From Sphingomonadaceae bacterium (GTDB taxonomy: Bacteria > Pseudomonadota > Alphaproteobacteria > Sphingomonadales > Sphingomonadaceae), in contig JANYGC010000006.1 of NCBI GenBank assembly GCA_025359425.1, positions 1-52,671 on the forward strand: a stretch of 52,671 nt of DNA, read 5' to 3'. The notes under the pieces are model-generated. The model saw nothing but the letters and a program-made list of their open reading frames with translations, was not told where the DNA came from and did no database searches. A program made the translations under genes and the position numbers. Positions 1-7,896 of the stretch are shown here, piece after piece; within the stretch, counting starts at the first letter, position 1; each line of letters begins with the position of its first letter.

Positions 1-230
1 CTAGCTAATCTTACGCGGGCTCATCCTTTGCCGATAAATCTTTGGTCCGAAGACATCATCCGGTATTAGCAGTCATTTCTAACTGTTATTCCGAAGCAAA
101 GGGCAGATTCCCACGCGTTACGCACCCGTGCGCCACTAACCATCCAGCCGAAGCTGGAGGTTCGTTCGACTTGCATGTGTTAGGCATGCCGCCAGCGTTC
201 ATTCTGAGCCAGGATCAAACTCTCAAGTTT
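1..230 (-). rRNA. rrs: 16S ribosomal RNA, 5' part (runs off left edge)
   Basis: Read on the minus strand, the segment gives the conserved 5' end of bacterial 16S rRNA: the 27F primer region (complement of 204-223, GAGTTTGATCCTGGCTCAG), then the AACGCTGGCGGCATGCC and CACATGCAAGTCGAACG blocks. It continues to about E. coli position 240 (GATTAGCTAG) at the window edge. Only about 230 bases of the roughly 1.5 kb gene are present. The mature 5' end is placed at about base 230 by analogy with other alphaproteobacteria and is uncertain by a few bases. The variable regions look sphingomonad-like, but I cannot name a genus. Open reading frames here are meaningless. Confidence 0.97.
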
Positions 231-464
231 GTGTCACATCCATCACCGGCACGGGGCAAGCCCCGCAAACCGCTAACGAATGAATTTCAAGGAGCCGATA
301 CCTGCACTTGTCAAACGTATGGTTACGTTAGGACATGAATGATCCCACCAAGGCGAACCCTGCTGGAACCAATTAGGTAACGGCTTGTTTTAACCGGTAT
401 CCGGAGCTTGAAAATCCCCGGACCGGGCGCCGTCGCCCACATGTCCCTTCATCTAAACCGACAA

Positions 465-477
465 TGTCAAAGAGCCA
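465..477 (-). promoter_or_regulatory. boxA-like rRNA antitermination site
   Basis: On the minus strand the site reads TGGCTCTTTGACA, close to the boxA core (GCTCTTTNA) that binds NusB/S10 in rRNA leaders. It lies about 235 bases upstream of mature 16S and downstream of the promoter, which is the expected place. The match is seen directly; the function is inferred from position and consensus. Confidence 0.75.
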
Positions 478-492
478 CCGACGAAACAAAGC

Positions 493-537
493 GGACAACC
501 AAGGTACCCCGATTTTTATCTCGGGGGACTGTTGTCC
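493..537 (-). other. Two-tier stem-loop in rRNA leader
   Basis: A perfect 7-base outer stem (GGACAAC 493-499 with GTTGTCC 531-537) encloses a perfect 6-base inner stem (CCCCGA 507-512 with TCGGGG 521-526) around an A/T-rich loop. It sits between the rrn promoter and boxA, so it would form early in the pre-rRNA. It could be a processing or folding element of the leader; the sequence alone does not say which. Confidence 0.6.
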
Positions 538-601
538 GTGAATGTTGGCGACCAGTCCGTTTCAGCCGATGTTTGTCGGCCGCTCCGTTCCGGTGACCGG
601 G

Positions 602-630
602 CATATATGGAGGCGCCTTGAGTCGGTCAA
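602..630 (-). promoter_or_regulatory. rrn promoter (minus strand)
   Basis: On the minus strand, TTGACC (625-630) is followed after exactly 17 bases by TATATG (602-607), a good sigma-70-type pair. Just upstream (631-652) is an A/T-rich run (AATATAATTGCAAAAA on the minus strand) that looks like an UP element, as expected for a strong rRNA promoter. Transcription would start near base 595 and run towards 16S. Confidence 0.7.
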
Positions 631-799
631 CGCATTTTTGCAATTATATTTCAAAGCCCGTCAAACCCGCAGAAAACCTAATGTTTTTGGGGTGGCCTGG
701 CCCTCGCAGGCACCGCACCACCGCAAATTCGGGTGACTTTTGGCCGCATTTGGCCGCGTAAGCCGATGATTAACGCCCATTCGCTATAGCTTGCGGGCC

Positions 800-1831
800 A
801 TGGCCAAGGTCGCAAATACTCCTGATTCTAGCATTTCGGCGCGCGTCGCCGTGATCGTGCCCGCCTACGGCTTGGCGCACCTGCTCGGCGAAGCGCTGGC
901 GTCGCTGCAAACGCAGACGCTGACCGAATGGGAATGCGTGGTGATCGACGACGGCGCACCCGACGATGTCGCCGCGGCAGTCTCGCCGTTCCTGCGCGAT
1001 CCGCGCATCCACTTCATCGCATCGGGCAACCACGGGGTTTCCGCCGCGCGCAATACCGCCATCGCCGCAACCACCGCCCCGCTGATCGCGCTGCTCGACG
1101 GCGACGACCGCTTGCGGCCAGGTTACCTCGCCGCCATGGCCCCCGTACTGGAAAACGACCTGTCGGTGCGGCTGGCGACTTGCAACGCGCTGGTGTTCGG
1201 GGCGGTCTCGCGCGAACGGCTTTGTTTTACCCGGTACCAGGGCAGCGGCGACGGGGTGCATGGCAGCCTGACCGACGTGCTCGACCGCGGCTTCAGCGTC
1301 TACATCGGCACCACCTTCCGCCGGTCCGATTTCAATCAGGTCGGCGGTTTCAATGAGAGCATGACCCATTCCGAAGACCTCGACCTGTGGGTGCGGCTGC
1401 TCGAACTGGGCGGCAATGCACACTATGTCGATCGGGTGCTCGGCGAATACCGCGTGCGGCCCCACTCCGTCTCGGACAATCCGGTCCGGCTGCTGCAGGG
1501 CAATCTCCGGGTGTATCTGGGCGCGCAAAAACGCCTGCCCGGCGATCATCCGGCCCAGCCGGTCATTGCCGCGATGATCGAGGAAACCCGCCAGGCGCTC
1601 GACTTCGAGCACGCGCTGCTGCGGATCGCCGGCGGGGAGATCGCCCGCGGTCTGTCCGACCTGCGCGCGCTGCGCAGCCAGGTCGAGGGACCGGTGTGGA
1701 CGCTATCGTTCGCCTTATGGCGGATCATGCCCGGCCTCGCCCGGCCGATGCTCGGCTGGCGCAGCGAAGCACGCGCGCGCAAAGCCAGACGCCCGGCGCT
1801 CGCAGCCGTGCTGAGCGGAGCCAAGCCATGA
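800..1831 (+). CDS. Family 2 glycosyltransferase
   Basis: A GT-A fold sugar transferase, probably cytoplasmic and acting in synthesis of an exported polysaccharide or lipid-linked glycan. The start of the 343-residue protein has the family signature VAVIVPAYG (about 16-24). The nucleotide-binding VVIDDG follows at about 47-52, the metal-binding DGDD at 100-103, and the acceptor-side SEDLDLW at about 191-197. The ATG at 800 was chosen over a TTG at 791; neither has a clear ribosome site. The stop overlaps the start of the next gene, a flippase, by 4 bases (ATGA), so the two are probably translationally coupled. Sugar donor and acceptor cannot be told from sequence. Confidence 0.88.
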   Translation: MAKVANTPDSSISARVAVIVPAYGLAHLLGEALASLQTQTLTEWECVVIDDGAPDDVAAAVSPFLRDPRIHFIASGNHGVSAARNTAIAATTAPLIALLDGDDRLRPGYLAAMAPVLENDLSVRLATCNALVFGAVSRERLCFTRYQGSGDGVHGSLTDVLDRGFSVYIGTTFRRSDFNQVGGFNESMTHSEDLDLWVRLLELGGNAHYVDRVLGEYRVRPHSVSDNPVRLLQGNLRVYLGAQKRLPGDHPAQPVIAAMIEETRQALDFEHALLRIAGGEIARGLSDLRALRSQVEGPVWTLSFALWRIMPGLARPMLGWRSEARARKARRPALAAVLSGAKP

Positions 1832-3303
1832 GCGCCGCGGATCTGGCTGCCACCAGCCTCGAAGCCGACCGCAAGCTGCGCAGCCAGGTGCGCAGCGCGG
1901 TGATCTGGCGTTCGGGCACGCAAGTGTTCAGCCAGCTGGTCGCCTGGGGATCGACCTTCATGGTCATCCGCATCCTCTCGCCGACCGATTACGGCCTGTT
2001 CGCGATGACCAGCGTGGTTCTGGTCTTGTTCGGGCTGCTTAACGGTTACGGTTTTGCCAACGCCGCGATCGCCCAGCGCGATGGCGGCAAGGAACAATTG
2101 CGGCAGTTGTTCGGGCTGCTGATCGTGGTCAATGTCGGGCTGACGGTGCTGCAAATCCTGGTCGCGCCCTTGGTCGCCGCATACTACCGCCAGCCGATCA
2201 TCGCCGATCTGCTGCGGGTGCAGGCGCTGATCTACCTGACCAACCCGTTTCAGGCGCTCGGCTATGCCGTGCTGTCACGCAAGATGGATTTCCGCCGCCA
2301 GGCGCAGGTCAATGTCGTCTCCGCGCTGCTCAGCGCCGCGACCGCACTAGGCTGCGCGCTGGCGGGCCTTGGCGTGTGGACGCTGGTTGCCGCACCGTTC
2401 GTGATGTTCGCCAGCCGCGCGCTCGGCACGATTACCGCCGCCCGCGCGTGGATGTGGCCGAGCTTCGACTTTCGCGGGGCGCGCGCGCTGGCGGGCTATG
2501 GCGGGACGATCATGGCCGGGCAGATCTTCTGGTTCATGCAGACCCAGTCGGACATCATCGTCGCGGGCCGCACGTTCGCCCCGCATGAGCTGGGCTTCTA
2601 CACCACCGCGCTGTTCCTCTCGCAGGTGTTCGTGACCAAGGTGGTCCCGCCGCTCAACGAGGTCGCGTTTTCGGCCTATGCCCAGATTCAGGATGACCTC
2701 GGCGCGGTCGCCGCCGGGTTCCTCAAATCGGTGCGCGTGATCATGACGATCGCGCTACCGTTTTGCCTTGGCCTCGCGGCGGTCGCCTTTCCAGCGGTCA
2801 AGGTGATGCTCGGCGACAAGTGGATGGCGAGCGCGCCGGTGGTGCAGCTGTTGTGCATCGCGATGCCGTTCATGACGCTGCACGTCTTGTTCGGCCCCGC
2901 CGCCAACGCCTGCGGACATCCGCGCGTGACCACGCGCGCTGCCGTGCTTGGCGCGGTGCTGATGCCGCTGTGTTATCTGGTGGGGGTCCACTGGGGCGCC
3001 CCCGGCATCGCGGCGAGCTGGCTGGTGGCCTATCCTTTGCTTACTGCAATTTCGGCGGTGTGGATCATGCCGCTGATCGGGGTGAAGGCCGCGGACTTGC
3101 GCGACGCGCTGCTGCCGCCGGTGCTCGGTGCACTGGCGATGGCGCTGGGGGTAACGATGCTCGACCGCGCATTGCCGCCCCTCCCCGCGCTGCTGCGGCT
3201 GGGCTTGCTGGTCGGCTCTGGCGGCGCGATCTACGCCGGGTGGATGCTGGTCTTCGCCCGCAGCCGGCTGCGCGAACTGCTCGACCTGGTGCTTAAGCGC
3301 TAA
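1828..3303 (+). CDS. Lipopolysaccharide/oligosaccharide flippase (MOP superfamily)
   Basis: A 491-residue, very hydrophobic integral membrane protein of the Wzx/polysaccharide-synthesis type, which flips lipid-linked sugars across the inner membrane. The N-terminus (RSAVIWRSGTQVFSQLVAWG) and the following motif with ILSPTDYGLFAM match the family opening. About 12-14 membrane segments follow in the usual paired pattern. The start is the ATG at 1828, which overlaps the stop of the upstream glycosyltransferase (ATGA). The 3' end overlaps the convergent gene on the other strand by 11 bases. No polymerase (wzy) or ligase is next to it, so the rest of the pathway must lie elsewhere. Confidence 0.9.
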   Translation: MSAADLAATSLEADRKLRSQVRSAVIWRSGTQVFSQLVAWGSTFMVIRILSPTDYGLFAMTSVVLVLFGLLNGYGFANAAIAQRDGGKEQLRQLFGLLIVVNVGLTVLQILVAPLVAAYYRQPIIADLLRVQALIYLTNPFQALGYAVLSRKMDFRRQAQVNVVSALLSAATALGCALAGLGVWTLVAAPFVMFASRALGTITAARAWMWPSFDFRGARALAGYGGTIMAGQIFWFMQTQSDIIVAGRTFAPHELGFYTTALFLSQVFVTKVVPPLNEVAFSAYAQIQDDLGAVAAGFLKSVRVIMTIALPFCLGLAAVAFPAVKVMLGDKWMASAPVVQLLCIAMPFMTLHVLFGPAANACGHPRVTTRAAVLGAVLMPLCYLVGVHWGAPGIAASWLVAYPLLTAISAVWIMPLIGVKAADLRDALLPPVLGALAMALGVTMLDRALPPLPALLRLGLLVGSGGAIYAGWMLVFARSRLRELLDLVLKR

Positions 3304-4210
3304 GGTCGTCCAACGCGCACCGCGCCGCAGCGGCATAGGCCCCGCCGTGATAGCGGAAGGTCCCGACGAAGTGGACGAAGGCGGCCTTGCTGGTGATCGG
3401 CTCGTTCCAGAAGTTGAGGTAGCGATCGTACGGCAGCAGCACCGGCTGGCCTTCGTTGGCGATGTAGAGGTTCGACATGACCTGCTCGCTGCCCCACTGC
3501 GCCCAGACTTGGGGGCTCAGCTCGGCGGCGGCGGCGCGGCTGAACAAATCGGCCAGCTCGCGCCCCGGACCGCCCGGCGCAAAGCCGGCGAACCCGGCGC
3601 AGCCGCGCACGTAATGCGTCAGTCCGCCGGCAGCGGCAGCCACTTGCGGCAGCAGTGCTTCGATCTTGATCTGGACATGCGCCGATGCGGGCAAGTCGGC
3701 AAAGTCGGCCGCAAAGCTGGTCACCGGCAGCCAGGCCGAGCCGGCTTCGCCGCGCAAGGTGAAGTCGCGGCGCTGATCGATCGCCAGTGCTATTTCATCG
3801 ACTGGACCCAGCGTTACCGTATCGGAATCGAGCTGGATCACATAATTGTCACGGCGCAGTTCGAGCAGGGTCAGCAACCGCTCCCAGCACCCACCGCGGG
3901 GGCAGTCGCCCACGTCGACCGCGGCGATCGAGCGCAGTTCGGGCCGGTCCAGATGCGCCTCGAGCAGGCGCTTGTCGGCCTCGGTCAAGGTCCCGTCATC
4001 CAGAATGGCAAACCGGCCGCGCCCCAACCGCGCATGGAGCGACTTGGCCGCGACCAGATAGGGCAGCAATACCCGTGTTCCGATCATCGAGAAGATCACC
4101 ACGCCATCATCGGCGCTGCGCACCGGCGGCGCAGCGAGCACCGCGCGCACCGTGCGATTGAAATGCAGCTCGCGCAATTTGCGCAAGGCCCGGTCGGCCA
4201 GCGTATCCAT
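3293..4210 (-). CDS. Putative nucleotide-sugar glycosyltransferase-like protein
   Basis: A 305-residue protein without signal peptide or clear membrane segments. The best motif is VIQLDSDTVTLG (about 124-135): a DxD after a buried strand, as in GT-A enzymes of the GT8/GT24 type. The preceding SMIGTRVLLPYLVAAKSL and RFAILDDGTLTEAD also resemble the first half of such a fold. The reading frame is open back to 4354, but the Met at 4210 (MDTLADRALRKLRE) is the more natural start because upstream residues are Pro/Gly/Ala-rich. It converges on the flippase with an 11-base overlap. The enzyme class is inferred from the DxD context; substrate unknown. Confidence 0.6.
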   Translation of the reverse strand: MDTLADRALRKLRELHFNRTVRAVLAAPPVRSADDGVVIFSMIGTRVLLPYLVAAKSLHARLGRGRFAILDDGTLTEADKRLLEAHLDRPELRSIAAVDVGDCPRGGCWERLLTLLELRRDNYVIQLDSDTVTLGPVDEIALAIDQRRDFTLRGEAGSAWLPVTSFAADFADLPASAHVQIKIEALLPQVAAAAGGLTHYVRGCAGFAGFAPGGPGRELADLFSRAAAAELSPQVWAQWGSEQVMSNLYIANEGQPVLLPYDRYLNFWNEPITSKAAFVHFVGTFRYHGGAYAAAARCALDDLSA

Positions 4211-4342
4211 CCCTTGCGCATAGCAAAGCCGCGTTAACCAAACGCCAACGCCCGCCCCCCCCGCGCAGCGAAGGCCAGCCGCGCCGCCAAATGGTGGCAA
4301 TGGCAAATGTGTGGTATTGTTTGCGGCGGAGAGGAAACAATC

Positions 4343-5251
4343 ATGCCGATGCATCCCTTGCTGGCCGCGCTGGTGCCCTTGGCTGCGACCTTCCCCTTAC
4401 TCGCCGGACAGGAGAGCACCCAGCCCGCCACCACGGTCGACGTCCTGGCGATCAAGACCGACCAGCACAACCGGATGACCGTGCAGGTGCGCATCGCCGA
4501 CCAGGGCCCGTTCCGCTTTCTGATCGATACCGGCGCACAGAACACCGTGCTCAGCACTGCGCTCGCCGGGCGGCTGTCGCTCAAGGCCACCGCCAAGGCC
4601 CGCCTGGTCGGCGTGGCCGGGACGCGGGAAGTCGATACGGTGATTGTCGACCAGATCGACCTGGGTCAGCGCAGCTTTTACAGCCTGCTCGCCCCGCTGC
4701 TGCCCGGGGATGATATCGGGGCCGAAGGAATCCTCGGGCTCGACAGTCTGCAGGGCCAGCGCGTCCAGATCGATTTCCGCAAGGGGATTATCGCGGTCGA
4801 CGATGCCAGGGCACTGGGCGGCAATCGCGGCTATGAAATCGTCGTCGTTGCGCGGCGCCGCTCGGGCCAGCTGATCTTGACCGATGCGGTGATCGACGGG
4901 GTCAGGGTCAACGTGGTGATCGATACCGGCGCCGAATACTCGATCGGCAACCGGGCGCTGCAAAAGGCGCTGGCCAGCACGCATGGCAGCGGCACGATGG
5001 TGCTGCGCAGTGTGACGGGCCAAGAGATCACTGCCGACCTCGGCGTTGCCGACAACCTCAAGATCAATGAGATGAACTTCGGCAACGTGGTGATCGCCTA
5101 TGCCGATGCGCCGCCGTTCAAGGCACTGGGCCTCGCGGAAAAGCCCGCGCTGTTCCTCGGCATGCGCGACATGCGCTCGCTTGACCGGATCGCGATCGAT
5201 TTCTCGACCCGGCGGATTTACTTCGACCTGCCGAAAGGGGCTTACCGCTGA
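4343..5251 (+). CDS. Secreted retropepsin-like aspartic protease family protein
   Basis: A 302-residue protein with a signal peptide (MPMHPLLAALVPLAATFPLLA, cleaved near residue 21-23) and two aspartic-protease-type motifs: FLIDTGAQ with Asp62 and VVIDTGAE with Asp194. Each is followed by a hydrophobic ILGLD-like or ALFLGMRD segment, as in retropepsin folds. Two motifs in one chain suggest a tandem arrangement that could form an intramolecular pair, as in pepsins; most bacterial members carry one. The ATG at 4343 follows a good ribosome site (GGAGAGGAAA, 4328-4337). The site is likely periplasmic. The physiological substrate is unknown. It appears to be a single-gene unit. Confidence 0.82.
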   Translation: MPMHPLLAALVPLAATFPLLAGQESTQPATTVDVLAIKTDQHNRMTVQVRIADQGPFRFLIDTGAQNTVLSTALAGRLSLKATAKARLVGVAGTREVDTVIVDQIDLGQRSFYSLLAPLLPGDDIGAEGILGLDSLQGQRVQIDFRKGIIAVDDARALGGNRGYEIVVVARRRSGQLILTDAVIDGVRVNVVIDTGAEYSIGNRALQKALASTHGSGTMVLRSVTGQEITADLGVADNLKINEMNFGNVVIAYADAPPFKALGLAEKPALFLGMRDMRSLDRIAIDFSTRRIYFDLPKGAYR

Positions 5252-5265
5252 GCGGGACGAGGGCC

Positions 5266-5287
5266 AAAGGTCACACAAAGGTCACAC
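5266..5287. repeat. Tandem 11-base direct repeat
   Basis: AAAGGTCACAC occurs twice back to back (5266-5276 and 5277-5287), directly after the retropepsin gene. It resembles short repeats often seen downstream of genes in this bacterial group, but that comparison is from memory. No function is evident. Confidence 0.6.
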
Positions 5288-5412
5288 CAAAACGAACCTG
5301 CCGAAAAACCTGATACCGCTGCAAAAGCTGCGGTTGTCGGTGCCCACAACCGCAACGTCCGCACAATGACAGAACGCGGCGATGTAGGAAAATGCTGAAG
5401 CTGATACCGTCT

Positions 5413-5521
5413 TGCTCCCCTACCCGACGGGGAGGGGCTGGGAGCAGGGGTTCGACACCGGCGTTGACGCGCGGCTTGGCAGCCACGCTCCCCCACCCCA
5501 ACCCCCCATGGGGAGGGGCTT
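5413..5521. repeat. GC-rich palindromic intergenic element A
   Basis: Two clusters of CTCCCC/GGGGAG palindromes (5415-5437 and about 5488-5520) sit about 50 bases apart between the retropepsin gene and the Atm1 gene. The arms are imperfect compared with elements B-D. This fills most of the 308-base gap 5252-5559; the rest holds only the tandem repeat above and no gene that I can support. It may act as a terminator or be a REP-type repeat. Confidence 0.6.
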
Positions 5522-5559
5522 AGGATCGGCACTTTTGCATTTAACCGCCGCCGCCCTAC

Positions 5560-7392
5560 ATGGGGGCGATGCCGCCTGATCCTGACACTCCACCCAAACA
5601 CGAAGTGGCCCACGACGGCTGGGGCACTTTGCTGCGCTTCATGCCCTACCTGTGGCCGAGCGATCGGCCCGGGCTGCGCTGGCGGATCGTGCTGTCGTGC
5701 CTGCTGATCCTCGCCTCGATGACGCTCAGCATGAGCCTGCCCTACTTCCTCAAGTGGGCAATCGACGCGATGAGCCTGCGCGGGCCGGCCGCGCTCCAGC
5801 TCGCGCTCGGCTGGGTCGTCGCTTTCGGGGTCGGCCGGTTCGGCGGGGTGATCTTCGACAACTTGCGCAATATCGTGTTCGAACGCGTCGGGCAGGATGC
5901 GACCCGGCGGCTGGCCGAGGACGTGTTTGCGCGGCTCCACCGCTTGTCGCTGCGCTTCCACCTCGCGCGGCGCACCGGCGAAGTGACCAAGGTGATCGAG
6001 CGCGGGACCAAGAGCATCGACACGATGCTTTATTTCCTGCTGTTCAACATCGCGCCGACGATCATCCAGCTGATCGTGGTGGCGATCATCTTCTACACTA
6101 CCTTTGGCTGGGGGCTGGTCGCGGCGACCGCAGTCGCAGTGATCGCCTATATCGCGCTGACCCGCTGGATCACCGAATGGCGTACGCATCTGCGCGAGCG
6201 GATGAACCGGCTCGACGGACAGGCGCTCAGCCGCGCGGTCGATTCGCTGCTCAATTACGAAACGGTCAAATACTTCGCCGCCGAACCGCGCGAACAGGCA
6301 CGCTATGCCCAGGCCACCAGTGCTTATGCCGATGCTGCGGTCAAATCGGAGAATTCGCTCGGGCTGCTGAACATCATGCAGGCGCTGGTGGTCAACCTGC
6401 TGATGGCGGGCGCGATGGCCTGGACGGTCTATGGCTGGGCGCAGGGCAAATATACCATCGGTCAGCTGGTGTTCGTGCAGACGTACCTGACCCAGCTGTT
6501 CCGCCCGCTCGACATGCTGGGGATGGTGTACCGCACCATCCGCCAGGGCCTGATCGACATGGCGGCGATGTTCAAACTGATCGACACCGAGGTCGAGGTG
6601 CGCGATCTGCCTGGTGCCCCGGCGCTGGTCGTCAGCCGGCCGACGCTGGCGTTCGAGGATGTGGTGTTCGGGTATGAGCCAGACCGCACGATCCTCAAAG
6701 GCCTGAGCTTCGAGGTCCCGGCCGGATGGCAGGTCGCGGTGGTCGGGCCATCGGGCGCGGGCAAGAGCACGATCGCGCGGCTGGTGTTCCGGTTTTACGA
6801 TCCGTGGAGCGGACGGATCCTGATCGACGGGCAGGATATCCGCGAAGTGACGCAAGCCAGCCTGCGCCAGGCGATCGGGATCGTCCCGCAGGATTCGGTG
6901 CTGTTCAACGACACCATCGGCTACAATATCGCCTATGGCCGCGACGGCGCGGGGCAGGCGGAGGTTGACGCGGCGGCACGCGGGGCGGCGCTGTCCGAAC
7001 TCATCAAACGCCTGCCGCAAGGCTACGACACCGAAGTGGGCGAGCGTGGGCTGAAACTGTCGGGCGGCGAGAAACAGCGCGTCGCGATTGCCCGCACGCT
7101 GGTCAAGAACCCGCCGATCCTGCTGCTCGATGAGGCGACCTCGGCGCTCGACACCCGCACCGAGCAGGACATTCTCGCCACGTTGCACCGGGTTTCCACG
7201 GGGCGCACCTCGCTCAGCATCGCGCACCGGCTCTCGACCATTGCCGACGCCGACCGGATTTTCGTGCTGGCCGATGGTGCCTTGGCCGAGAGCGGCAGCC
7301 ACAGCGAACTGCTGCGGCGCGATGGGCTTTATGCCGATATGTGGAACCGGCAGGCGAACGAGGCCCAGGACGTGGTCGAGGCGGCGGAATAA
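5560..7392 (+). CDS. Atm1-type ABC exporter (half transporter)
   Basis: A 610-residue fused membrane/ATPase half transporter that would work as a homodimer in the inner membrane. It has six membrane segments in residues about 35-320 and then an ATPase domain with Walker A GPSGAGKST (396-404), the signature LSGGEKQR (500-507), Walker B ILLLDEATSALD and the H-loop SIAHRLST. The segment NYETVKYFAAE is typical of the Atm1/ABCB7 group, which moves glutathione-linked sulfur or heavy-metal conjugates. A bacterial Atm1 from Novosphingobium is a known member, and length agrees. The start could be 5560 or the ATG at 5569; no ribosome site decides. Neighbours give no added clue to substrate. Confidence 0.93.
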   Translation: MGAMPPDPDTPPKHEVAHDGWGTLLRFMPYLWPSDRPGLRWRIVLSCLLILASMTLSMSLPYFLKWAIDAMSLRGPAALQLALGWVVAFGVGRFGGVIFDNLRNIVFERVGQDATRRLAEDVFARLHRLSLRFHLARRTGEVTKVIERGTKSIDTMLYFLLFNIAPTIIQLIVVAIIFYTTFGWGLVAATAVAVIAYIALTRWITEWRTHLRERMNRLDGQALSRAVDSLLNYETVKYFAAEPREQARYAQATSAYADAAVKSENSLGLLNIMQALVVNLLMAGAMAWTVYGWAQGKYTIGQLVFVQTYLTQLFRPLDMLGMVYRTIRQGLIDMAAMFKLIDTEVEVRDLPGAPALVVSRPTLAFEDVVFGYEPDRTILKGLSFEVPAGWQVAVVGPSGAGKSTIARLVFRFYDPWSGRILIDGQDIREVTQASLRQAIGIVPQDSVLFNDTIGYNIAYGRDGAGQAEVDAAARGAALSELIKRLPQGYDTEVGERGLKLSGGEKQRVAIARTLVKNPPILLLDEATSALDTRTEQDILATLHRVSTGRTSLSIAHRLSTIADADRIFVLADGALAESGSHSELLRRDGLYADMWNRQANEAQDVVEAAE

Positions 7393-7393
7393 A

Positions 7394-7543
7394 GATCCTC
7401 TCCGTTTTTGCGAAGCACAAACGGGGAGGTGGCAGTCGCTTCAGCGGCTGACGGAGGGGTATCGACGCCAGCCCAGAAACCCCACCGTCACGCCCTGCGG
7501 GCGCGCCACCTCCCCATTTGCACTCCGTGAAAATGGAGAGGAC
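7394..7543. repeat. Paired palindromic element B
   Basis: A 150-base stretch with inverted ends: TCCTCTCCGTTTTTGCGAAG at the left and, as its imperfect inverse, CCGTGAAAATGGAGAGGA at the right. Internal inverse blocks (GGGGAGGTGGCA and GCCACCTCCCC) lie about 80 bases apart. It starts one base after the Atm1 stop codon and ends 5 bases before the DUF1737 stop, so it fills the gap between two convergent genes. It has no coding capacity for a transposase. Confidence 0.75.
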
Positions 7544-7548
7544 CTTGG

Positions 7549-7746
7549 TCACTTCACCACATCGGCCTCATGCCAGACCACCGCCTGCGCACACTTCATG
7601 GCGCCTTCGTCACCATGCCACGCCATAGTTGGCGAACCATACAGCCGCCAGCCCTGCTCAAGCGCTTCGGACACCCGTTCGCAATAGGCGCGGTCGTCGT
7701 GGCCGGTGAGCAGGCGGTAGATCGGTTTGTCGTCGGGGGTTTGCAT
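7549..7746 (-). CDS. DUF1737 domain protein
   Basis: A 65-residue soluble protein matching the DUF1737 pattern: an opening strand YRLLTGHDDRAYCERV, then SEALEQGWRLYGSPTMAW and a closing QAVVW. The family is found mostly in proteobacteria and has no assigned function that I know of. The gene lies between two related palindromic elements (7394-7543 and 7762-7891) and follows hslU in the same direction. No clear ribosome site precedes the ATG. Its coding status rests on the family match and the full-length fit. Confidence 0.75.
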   Translation of the reverse strand: MQTPDDKPIYRLLTGHDDRAYCERVSEALEQGWRLYGSPTMAWHGDEGAMKCAQAVVWHEADVVK

Positions 7747-7761
7747 GGGTCAACTGTAACA

Positions 7762-7891
7762 GATCCTCCCCCTCTGTGGGAGGTGCCGAGTGAAACGAGG
7801 CGGTGGGGGCGATTTGGTGCCCGGCAATTGTCTTTCAAAGCCCCCACCGTCAGCCCATTGGGCTGCCACCTCCCCCAGAAGGGGAGGATTT
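7762..7891. repeat. Paired palindromic element C
   Basis: A 130-base element whose ends are inverse copies: GATCCTCCCCCTCTGTGGGA at the left and, inverted, GCCACCTCCCCCAGAAGGGG with GAGGATT at the right. Each end is itself a hairpin (CCTCCCC...GGGAGG). An inner inverse pair CGGTGGGGGC/GCCCCCACCG brings the halves together. It belongs to the same family as elements B and D, and separates hslU from the DUF1737 gene. Confidence 0.75.
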
Positions 7892-7896
7892 TGGAA

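Larger units (their letters stand above)
231..601 (-). other. rRNA operon transcribed leader
   Basis: This is the stretch between the rrn promoter (602-630) and mature 16S. I see no protein gene in it. It holds the boxA-like site (465-477), a two-tier stem-loop (493-537) and a small perfect hairpin at 252-265 (CGGGGC-AA-GCCCCG). Leaders of this kind carry antitermination and RNase III processing signals, so the short reading frames across it are treated as noise. Confidence 0.75.

Noticed and set aside
1..596. Short reading frames across 16S rRNA and its leader
   Set aside because: They lie in rRNA or in the transcribed leader and have no protein-like composition.
770..1612. Long minus-strand frame opposite the glycosyltransferase
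   Set aside because: It is an antisense shadow of a high-GC gene; its translation is Arg/Gly/His-rich with no motif, while the plus strand shows a clear glycosyltransferase.
5242..7302. 686-codon minus-strand frame opposite the Atm1 exporter
   Set aside because: Mirror frame caused by GC-rich third positions; the opposite strand has all ABC motifs.
7752..7762. AACTGTAACAG shared between the DUF1737 and OmpA (21193-21203) upstream regions
   Set aside because: The 11-base match includes the small palindrome CTGTTACAG, but its distance to the start codon differs (about 5 and 15 bases) and two copies are not enough to call a site.
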